Source of the DNA: Myxocyprinus asiaticus
Lineage: Eukaryota > Chordata > Actinopteri > Cypriniformes > Catostomidae
DNA length: 64,000 bases
Reading direction: 5' to 3'
NCBI RefSeq assembly: GCF_019703515.2
Contig: NC_059346.1
Coordinates: 49,769,501 to 49,833,500, forward strand
A program made the translations under genes and the position numbers. Under the pieces are notes generated by a model. That model was not told the DNA's origin. It was given only the letters and a program-made list of their open reading frames with translations, and made no database searches. How positions within the stretch are numbered: the first letter of the stretch is position 1; each line of letters starts with the position of its first letter. Below, in pieces: positions 1 to 10,700 of this stretch.

Positions 1-2
1 CC

Positions 3-68
3 GTCTCTGGAGCTGATCTCTATGAGGAGCTGTTGAGCTCCACAGCAATTCTTCAGAGTGGCATCTAG
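3..68 (+). CDS. possible last coding exon of an unidentified gene (partial)
   Basis: Reading from base 3 gives 21 open codons ending in TAG at 66-68, with an acidic, leucine-rich C-terminus (ADLYEELL...). It would converge on lig3. I do not recognise the protein. In mammals the convergent neighbour of LIG3 is RFFL, but this tail does not look like the RING-finger end of that protein. The stretch is short and cut by the window edge, so it may be chance. Confidence 0.25.
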   Translation, partial: VSGADLYEELLSSTAILQSGI

Positions 69-1754
69 TTATCATCTTAGAAATACAGTTATTTTGTATT
101 TATAATCAAATTTTTGTAAATTGTCTTAATTTTGGATTGCTTTTTATGTTCAATCAAATAATGAGTCAAAGATGTAAAACATAGCTGCCGATTATTATTT
201 CCAGTTCATCTGCCACACTGCAAATAGGGAGTCGGGCACATTGCATTGTGGGATACAGTATCCAGAGTAGTGTAGTACACTATTACAAACATTGTATATA
301 GTAGAAAATTGAAATGCTGTTATGAAAAATCAATGTGCTTAAAGCTTGTGTGATGACAAACCATGTGACCAAAGATGAAAATGGACAATTGAAAGCTGGA
401 CTTGGACAGTCATGGAGCCATGTTCCATGCACACGTATACTCCTGCACAGATTGGAGAGCCCTAGAGCTTCATCCACTAGCTTACGATCCGCAGGTTTTG
501 TTTTTGCAAGACTTAATTGTCTTGACCTTCAAGAATGACCACAAAACACATATGTGTAGATTTGTTAGAAAATGTAAAATCTTTTATCTACAGGCTTGTC
601 ATCTGGTAGAAGAGTTTGATCTTTGTCACTGGCCTGAAGAGAGGAGCTCCATTTCCGGCAAGAAGAAACTAGAGCAGTCAATCATGATATTTTAATTATT
701 TAGATAACATAATATTCAGTGATGTCAGAGATAATATTAATGGTTGTTAATGGAGACTTTATAAGATTACATATTTAAAGTCAGTGTAAATATGTTATTT
801 CAAATGCAACCATGGGGGAGACCGATACATTATAGAATTTGTAAACAAAACTGTTTCTCCTGTAATCTTGTACATATATGATTGTAAGAACACAATCTGT
901 CTCTGAAAAAAAAATTTTTTTTTACATTATGTTGGCACTTTGATTTTCTGACCCACATCAATCAAACAATCTGAGTGAAAATGAACTTACCCCGGTAATT
1001 GCATTAAAATCCCCATTGAAACTTTAGGTTGTGGAAGCAATAATATCACCCTGATTGGAAAAGAATAGAAAAAAAAATAAAAAAGAATTGTAATGCAGAC
1101 ACTCGTAACACACAATCACTCATAATAGAGAACTGTGGTTCCCTGCTGTGCGCTAGACCGACTAATTTCAGCCACAAATTTATTTTCTTTGTGCATAAAA
1201 GGCCTTTTTTAATTAGAATGATTGCAAGAGTTGAAATTACACTTAACTACCATTACTACGCTAACAGGCTCTTACCCAATTCTCATTCTACACAGTTATT
1301 ATTTCCACAATCATGCCTCATGGCTCTTATTAATAAATTGTTAATCACTTGTCCTGTGCCCAAGAACATACTTTAGAACATCTTTGCAAAAACAGAGAAA
1401 TGGCTGTGTATCATGATAGAAGTCAAATATTACACTGCTTAAATATAACTGAATGGCAACTTTGACCAATGACACCAAAACGTCTAAAAATCATAAACAT
1501 GTGAAACCATAGTGAGACATATCACTGTCTAAGGCAATGACAAAAGCGAAACTTGAGAAGTTATGAACCAGACAGTTTTCTAGTACAACGTGTGCAATAC
1601 CACAATGTGGTAAAGCTGATTTAAAAAAATGAATAAAGTTCATTCAGCCCAGTTGGTCTTAAATGACAGCATTATTGCTGTTACTCTGTCTATGGTGAAA
1701 CATGTTTGCTGTTCTCTAAAGAGCAATGTCACTATAGGAGAAAAATGCCTGAGC
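69..1754. other. intergenic or 3' UTR sequence, no gene seen
   Basis: AT-rich sequence with only short ORFs of no recognisable family. If the 3-68 exon is real, this would begin with its 3' UTR; an AATAAA lies near 1077 on the plus strand. No clear transposon ends were seen. Confidence 0.4.
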
Positions 1755-1760
1755 TTTATT
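1755..1760 (-). terminator. lig3: lig3 polyadenylation signal
   Basis: Minus-strand AATAAA (TTTATT on plus) 34 bases beyond the lig3 stop codon. It is the first such hexamer after the stop and sits at a plausible distance for a very short 3' UTR. Longer alternatives further left cannot be excluded. Confidence 0.55.
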
Positions 1761-1793
1761 GCTAATGTCCTTAGGGCAGTCTTTTTGTGAAGT

Positions 1794-2027
1794 TCAGCAA
1801 GGGGGAACCACCCTCCTCTTGCGGATGCATTCCCAGATCCAGTCAGAGGTGACCCTCTGGGCCGGACTGTCCTCATCCGGCTTTGCCAGTGTGTGCGTGG
1901 CTGAACCAGAGTCATACTCGGGCACCAGATCTCCATCATATGCCAGGAAGTAGCGACGAAGCTTCTCAAAATCCTGCGCTGAGTCTGGGAGGTAGAGCTT
2001 CACACCTGTGAAAATGTCCAGTAAAGT
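1794..2027 (-). CDS. lig3: lig3 coding exon 20: BRCT domain and stop
   Basis: Residues 847-923 and [16 protein letters not shown] opens the [15 protein letters not shown] with W909 and W911 is the conserved third helix. This exon defines the alpha form that pairs with XRCC1. Confidence 0.96.
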   Translation of the reverse strand, partial: TLLDIFTGVKLYLPDSAQDFEKLRRYFLAYDGDLVPEYDSGSATHTLAKPDEDSPAQRVTSDWIWECIRKRRVVPPC

Positions 2028-4723
2028 CTGCAGAAAGACAGAAAAAATGTTTTAGTGACTTTGAATAACAGGAGCATCATGGAGTTTTAATGAGGTCATT
2101 AAAATGTAATTTTGAATGTAATTTTAGCTTACTTTAAAGTAGGGCAAATTAGGGTAATACGGGACACCTAAACTTGAGCACATTACAAGCAAGTCTGTTA
2201 AGATTACTATATTCTAGCTGGGTTTTCTTGTGATAGATTTGCTGGTCTTCAATCACAATTTGTTGGGTGAAAATAGCAAAAACAAATGTCCCAAATTACT
2301 TTTTCACCATATGTATTTGAATCTTATATTGGTTGGTCAGTCTTTTCCCAAACTAATGCTATTGACTGAGCCAATATTGCTTTGTTGGGATGCTCAAGCA
2401 TCCCACAATTTACAGGGAAATTAACTTAGCGGAATGTCTTACTCCAAGTTGTCTATGCATATTCAAATGGGATAGGATTTTTTTTTTTAACTCAAAAAAA
2501 CAAAAAAAAACCACACACTTTTATACAGCTCTAAAGCAACCAAAAAAACAAACCTTTTCATTCTTTGGGTCGGTTGTTGGAATCAACGTCTTCAATTTAC
2601 TTTGTCCATTGCTGTGAACCGTTTCTGTCTTTATCTAAAGTGAAACAAGATCACAGAGATTTGAGAAAGGGCAATGACAGCTAAATTGACCATGATATGA
2701 CTAATGATGTGCTTAAATAGAAATGAGTGCACCCTCTGTTGCTCAGAGAACTCAAATGCATACATTATATAACAGTCATCACATTTACATTCAGTCATTT
2801 AGCAGATGCTTTTATACAAAGCAACCTGCAAATGAGGCAAGAAATTTTTCATCATTTTGGCTCTGTACGCGACCACAATAAATATGTGATTGAAGAACAG
2901 ACTGTCAGCTTTAAATCCAAATTTGGTGAATGGTTACGGAATTACAGCATGTTTTATACACATACTCCCCATTTTCAGGGTCTCAGAGGTAAATGGACAA
3001 ACTAATAATCATAAATAAAATGATCATTTTTAATACTTGGTCGAAAATCCTTTGCAATGAATGACTGTCTGAAGTCTGGAACCCATTGACATCACCAAAT
3101 TCCAGGATTTGGTAATGCTTTACCAGGCCTTTACTGCAGCTGTCTGAAGTTGCTGCTTGTTTGTGGGTCTTTCTGCTTTCAGTTTTGTCTTCAGCAAGTG
3201 AAATGCATGTTCATTTGTGTTGAGGTCAGGTGGATGACTCAGCCATTGAAGAATATTCCACTTCTTTGCCTTGAAAAGCTCTTTGGATTCTTTCACAGTA
3301 TGTTTTGGGTCACTGTCCATCAGTAATGTGAAGCGCCGTCCTCTCAGTTTTGGAGCATTTGGCTGAATCTGCACAGATAGTATTGCCCTAAACACTTCAT
3401 TCTGCTGCTTCTGCCAGCACTCATATTATAAACACAAGTGACCCAGTTCCCCTGGCAGCCATACATGCCCATGTTCAGAGTTTACAGGAAAAGCTTCCAA
3501 ATTAAAATTCTACATTTGGAATCAGCTCCAGACATTTGTTTTAAAGGTGCTATAAAAAAAATAAAAATATTGAAAAATGTATGGAAAGGTATGCAAAATA
3601 TTTTACTACTCCCTGAAAGATATTAATGAAATAAGTGTCATGAGATCTCACCTGTCTCTGTGACCACACTAGACTCTGTAAACAGCAAACAAAAATGTGT
3701 CCGTGGACAATGACGCTTTCTGCCTGTCAATCATTTTGGACGTTCTCATAGTATTGTAGTTGCAGCGAATTATTGAGGCATAATGTCATTTTTATGCCAT
3801 GTTGATCATAACAGTTGTCAGTTGAAGGCGAAATTTTGCTACTGTGGTTTTTGACAACGCTTCTGCTCGTGTTGGTCTCAATAAAGATAATTTGGTATCT
3901 TTGGAAAAAAAAGGGGGTGTGGTTAATCAAACCAATCAGCTGGACAGCTTGTGGAAATTCTAGAATGGCTAAAATCGCTTACACCACCTTTAACTGCTTA
4001 ACTTTTAATGAAATAACCTGGGAACAGTCCACACATTGGCCATAAAACAGCTTCTCAGTCAGCTGTCCACTTTTGAGCTCCTGAAAATGGGGGTGTAAAA
4101 TGTTGTAATTCCTAAAATGTTCACACAATTTGTAAATCCCTTCAAATTAAAGCTGACAGTCTGTACTTCAATCACATATTGATCGCTTCATTTCAAATCC
4201 ATTGTGGTGGCATACAGAGCCAAAATGACAAAGTGTCTCACTGTCCAAATACGTAAGAAAGGCATGATTTATACAGTTTATCTATGGGTTCTTCAGGTGA
4301 AGTAAAAACAAACCTTCTTTGCACTGTGTTTCTTTGTGGGTAGTTTTCTCTTAGCTGGAGAGGGTGATTCCAATTTCACTGACTTTGCTTTGGGGGTATG
4401 GCCATTTTCTGAAAAGATGAACAATTATAGCACATAAGAATTGAATCTGATGGATATAAACCAACTTATTCAAAGGAAGTCCTTTACCCAATACTTGCAT
4501 GTTCAGTTAAATGCCGGTAACTTACTGGACTTGTTTGCAGTGGAAGCTCCATGAGATGTTGAGGGAGAGCTGTCTCCACTGTCACCTCCCGAGGAGCTCT
4601 TGTCATTCTGGCTTGTTTTGGATGGACCAGCTGTCACCTCAAAATCACAATTCTCCTTAGAGATGCGATACAGTTCCTGCAACAAAAAAACAAAAAAAAT
4701 ATTGGAAGATTCCAATATTGCAT

Positions 4724-4780
<57 letters not shown>

Positions 4781-7700
4781 GCACATTTCACACAAACCTG
4801 ACAGTATACAAAAAGTACAAACAATATTTATGAGAAAACCCATTAATCAGAGTTTGTACATCAAAAATAAAATGATAATGCTGAAAATTAGTCAGAAATG
4901 TGCTTTCAAGCATAGCGAAGATAAAATAGCATCCTGTAGTTCCTGGTTGCATCTCTATGCAAAATGCTTACACATATGCAAATGTTGTTTGTCAATCAGG
5001 CTACCTTGAGCTGCTGAAGGTTTGTGGCAGTCTTCCAGTCCTTGTCGTCACGCATGCGAGTGCAACGCGGGAAGCGGATGGATATGCCGTCCGCTGTATG
5101 CATTTCAGATTTAGAAAACTCTGCTCCCGTAATTTCCCACACTGGTGCTTTCTGTAAGCATTGGCAAACAATGTATTCTTCCTCAATATACAAAACACTT
5201 ACTGCACAAACTATAACAAGCTTGGTTCCACTGTCTGTAGTACAATACAGTACAAACATCTTAAATATTTAAGTGTTGCATGGTCTATTTAACACATTCA
5301 TCTAACGTAAAGAGATAACGAGCCAATTAAGTTTCTTCATTGGCTTTTTCCATCACATATTCTGTAACTGTAGGCTTGTAAGAGAATTTCATCAACCTCA
5401 TTTCACATTACAAGCACATAAACATTATGCATCCCATTGGTCATATTAGGAAGAGGATTGGCACAGTCTTACTTGTGGATCTCGGATAATGAAATCTGGG
5501 TAATAGTTCTTGATGATCTTCAACCATCCAGGGATCTTGCTTGGATCCTGGAATAGTGAGATGAACAGGAACCTTACGACATGCAACTTAATAAATCTGA
5601 TACTGAAAGTGATAGCACAGAAAAAACAAAACAATTATTAAGTCATGAGATTTACTTTGCCTATTTTGATAACGTCCAAATCTTTCTGCAGCCTGGCTAA
5701 GGTTGCATCGTCGTAGCCTCCAGAACACTTGGTCACAGTGCACCACTTCCTGGATTCTGGATCATAGCAGCCCATGAGGAAACTGGACATAATTCCACCT
5801 GTGTGGCACGTAAAAACAAGTATCATTTAAAAAAAGTGCAGATCTAGCTGATCTAAAAATTTCTAAACCATTGCATTGCTCTAAACCAAGGATCATTTGG
5901 ATTATTCTAAAAATTAGGGCTGCTGATAATGACCATTTGAGCCTTTGCCGTAGAAAGCTCCAAGCACTACAAGGTCAGCAGTGTCCGCCATCGCTCCTTC
6001 ATTGAGATAATCTTTCTTCACCTTTAACCAGTGACGCTTCCCTGGCTCATAATGCCCCTGAAACAACAATAAAGCCCAGGTCTAGCATGAAGTGATCTAA
6101 CACAATACGCAGCACATCTGAAATATAAGCTGGATGGTGATACAACTACATTTGACATGTACACTACCGGTCAAAAGTTTTGAAACACTTGACCTAAATG
6201 TTTCTCATGATCTTAAAAATCTTTTGATCTGAAGGCGTATGCTTAAATGTTTGAAATTAGTTTTGTAGACAAAAATATAATTGTGCCACCATATTAATTT
6301 ATTTCATAATAAATCTAAAATGTAATAATAATAATAAAAAAATGTTTTTTGAAATGGATGACTTGGACCAAATAATAAAGAAAAGCAGCCAATAAGTGCC
6401 CAACACAGATGGGAACTCCTTCAATACTGTTTAAAAAGCATCCCAGGGTGATACCTCAAGAAGTTGGTTGAGAAAATGTCAAGAGTACATGTCTGCAAAT
6501 TCTAGGCAAAGGGTGACTACTTTGAAGATGCTAAAATATAACACAGTTTTGATTTATTTTGGATTTTGTTTAGTCACAACATAATTCCCATAGTTCCATT
6601 TATGTTATTTCATAGTTTTGATGACTTTACCATTATTCTAAAATGTGAACAAAAATTATAATAAAGAATGAGTAAGTGTTTCAAAACTTTTGACCAGTAG
6701 TGTATATTTAAAATCGGTGCATATTGCATAATGTTTCTCATACTTACAAAAATAGAGGCAGTACACGGTATATAATGTGCAGTATGCTAGCATTTCATTC
6801 TAAACACAGCCATGCTGTACCTTGATATCTTTCAGAACCAATCCCTCCAGTCCCTCTCTGATGACACGTGTGATCATTTCTGCCAGGTCAGCAGCTCTCT
6901 GTTAGAACACAAATCATTTAATTTGTTAAACATTTCTGGAAACAACCGCCCTGAGGAAAACTGTAATGTTGGCATAACATCCACCTTTAATTACTTGACC
7001 TGCCTACACATTAATAAACAAACTTGCATACTGAGGACATTAACAAAGTCTGACTGAGCATGATGGAAGAGGACAAAAAGCAATACAAATAGCACTGAAG
7101 CACTGACCGTGACATGCTTCATTTCAGAGAACAGAATCCTGTTTGGAACTTCCACCATATTATCATGGAGTAACTTTCTTCTCTCACAGAGAGGCCTGGA
7201 AAGCATGAAAATCTTGATGTAAAAATATCGACCAGGCTTTAAGATTAGTGTTTTATCGGCCTTTAAAACATGCAATAAGACAAATGTACATGCAATAAAA
7301 CATGAATTTAAACAAATGTTCAGTGAAAAATGTGTTTCTTGATGATGACTCACTTGTCCATGAGACTGACGCCATTAAAATAAATGCAGTCGAACACAAA
7401 CAGACCCACTTGAGCGTCCTGGAAAGCTGCTTTCTGAATAAACAAAAACAAAATGTCTCACTCTTTTTAATATAAATGGAATTAGATTTTTAAACTAAAA
7501 GGCTGCCAGGACTTTATAAAGCTGTGTGTTTTTTTTTAGCATATTGCTTTCAGATGCTAGGGTGTTCTGGGTGGTTGCTTATTAGCCCAAGTATCCCCCA
7601 AGTATCTATGATATTCTGGTCCCTAGATATGGTTCAGGTCCCTTCAACTAAAGTCTTTAAAGCCCATTTTATCATCTTGCATGCCATAATCATCAGGTCT

Positions 7701-10700
7701 GATCACTTAGAAAAGTAATAGCACACTTCTCTTCAACAAGCCATTTAATTTAAGGTATCATTCTTGCTCGTAGCACAAACAATTGGGTGAAGAGTTCACA
7801 TCTCAAACCCTGATTATGAGCAACAGTAATCGTGCATTAGTAAGCACCATTAATAATTCAGGAACATGAATGACACAATACACTGTGGTTTACCTTGTGC
7901 ACTCCAAGAGTCCCAAAAGGCAGGGGTTTGCTAGTCCTTGTGTCAATAAGAAGAACTTCCGCATCAAGGATCATGCTATGGCCACCAGGAAATGCCTTCG
8001 GTATGAATTCTTTGAAATGGGCGACCTACGGGAGAATTATTTTTTTTTAATAAGTAGATCAATTTCAACAAATAAATAAATAACCCCTGGCATTTTATTT
8101 GAACTGCTAACAGTTGCTGGAAGTTCTGACCTTGTGTGGGAGTACTGGTTTGAGACTGCGGCTGAAGTAGCTAAAGTGATCGCCGTTCTTATGGACCTGC
8201 ACACGCTCACCATCATACTTGATCTCAGAGTACATTCCATTAGGACACTTCTTCATGGCATACTCAACGGATTTACATGCTTCTGCCTGCAAGAATAAAT
8301 TAAAGTTCAAACAAACAGTTGATAAAAATCTCTGACACTGAAGAGGGATGGGTCAGGTGATGATGTAGGCTTAGATTTTCTTTTTAGCAGTTTTAGTGTC
8401 CTGAGAGTCTACAGGCATGTAATTGGAAAAGGACAAAAAAGCAGGAAAATGTACAGAACAGAGACTATGTACCTGCCAAAGACTGTGGCACAGCAAACAC
8501 CCCCCCCCCCAAACCACCACACACACTAGATTGTGTATACACAAAGATCTTAGATTACAGACAAAATGTATTCCTTATTTTATTAAATTAATTCTTGACA
8601 AACACATTGCTACTGATCAGCACACACACACAAAAAAAATTTTAGTCCGTAAAGCAAGAATTTCCCAATATAAATGGGAGAAAACATTCATCTGGCTGCA
8701 GGGGTTTATGATTATACATACAAATGGTTTGACATATTGGCACTGATTACTTCTTATGTGAAGTTAAATTTCACGTTTTCACTGCAAATATCCGCAACGC
8801 TTGAACAATAGCTATTTTTAACCTGTCAGCAACTGTGGCAACAGTTCAACCCGTTTTATATCCTATAATGTATATGCTTTTATATCTCTGGATTAATTAA
8901 AATAAACCTGACTGAAAATCAGTAGCCTCCATCTCATGCGTTTTCAACTCTAAAGTATGTGCATGACGCAGCAGGAGCAGCTCCACCCGAGGGAAGGTTG
9001 AATGAGACTCGTCTGGGTGAAAAGTGCTACACAGAATGCACAGCATATCGAGAATTCACGTGGATCACATTTTTGGGTCGGAAAAAACAGAATTCCACAT
9101 TAATCCGGAAAAATCACATCCTGGAGTATAACAGAAGTTATATATAATCAATACTGCAAAGGCAAAATGCAGTAACTATGCCAACACTAAAACTGGCTTT
9201 AAAGTTTCTTGGTTTTGGTGTCAATTTTGTAGTTACTCCAAAAGAACACTTTGTTTTCTCTGAATCTTAGCATTGTTAAGCCAAATCCATCTGCCACAGG
9301 ATGGAACAGTCGAAGATACACAATTTTGACAAAAATGTATACTTACTGCGTTTTGCCTGTGCATGGAAGCATATGTCTCCGCATATTTTTTTTACTATGA
9401 CAGTTTTGTGCAATAAAAGGTTATAGTTATTTAGCCTATTGATCTGTTGTTTATATGTCAGTGACCCTATTAAAGTGCTGTACTTCATCCATCCACATAT
9501 GGCTAAGTGTCAGATTGGCGTTTGGTGGACACAACTCTAAACCGACCTAATTATACAGGGCTTTCCTAAGACCGACTAGTTGTTCAGATAACCCACTGAC
9601 TAGTCAATTCTGAAAATATGTGGTTTTGCACATTCCTAATATTGAATGTAACCTGTAAATGAAGAATAGGGTGAAGGAGAACTAGAGATTCAGACCAGCA
9701 TTGGCTGTACAGGAGTCATCAGAGACGCCTCCACACTCAGGGTCTTTCTCGGCCCTGTTCCATTAGAGGCATGCTGCTGGTTCCGAAGTACCCTGTCAAT
9801 TACATCACCAAGATTACGAGAGGCTCTGAAGGCATCATAGGCATTGGGGTCCAAGGCATCCAAGCTGATGAGAGAAAGTTTACACTGAGTATGACAGAAC
9901 AAACAGATTGCATTTAGGTATATGATAGTATGTTAGCCTAGTATAGCATCACTTACACATGCTTAGCGCCAGAATTTATTTTAAGATCATGTTTGACCAG
10001 GCGGATGTAACACTTCAGGTCATTTCCTGTGCATCTGGGAATCAATAAACAGTTTAAGTGAGCACTTTTCTTACATTTCATAAAATCTAAAAGCATAGTG
10101 TTATTTTCAAATATTTTTTTTTTTTTTTTTTATAATAATAAAGTCATTACAACATTACTGATCAGCACGACCAGAGGGAATTTGCAGACTCTGCCCCTAC
10201 ATTTTCTGTAATAATTTTGCTGTAAAATGCATTTATTCATTTGATAGTAGAATCTGTGTAATTTTGCAGAATATATTTAAACATGCTAAAGTGTGTTAAA
10301 CGGAAGTGTGTTATCAGTAGCTAATGGCATAATCAAATTAGCCATAATATTTAAGAAATTAACATGCAAGGGGCGTGAAAGTGAAACTGATGATGATGGT
10401 GAATGATGGCCGTTCTGTGCGCACAGATTCCGTGTGGGCCTGCTAATCAGAACAGTCATGCAATAGGGAATTTTGTCTGACTTTTTAGCAATATCCTGTA
10501 GTTCTGCCTGCTGTTCATCCTCCTTGGAGAGCTGGGATAGACGGCTGAGTGAAGCATCCACTTCCTGTATGGTAAGAAGACTCTTGGTTGCTGGGGGAAA
10601 AGACTTGCAGTCCTCGAAAAACATGCGCACTGTCTCTGAAACATCTCCCTATGTGAAACAGGCAAAACACACACATATATATGAAGAAAAAAAAGAATAA

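Noticed and set aside
4503..4843. Minus ORFs encoding runs of Cys-Val and Thr-His
   Set aside because: Produced by the (CA)n microsatellite; only the 4526-4676 part is coding, as lig3 exon 17.
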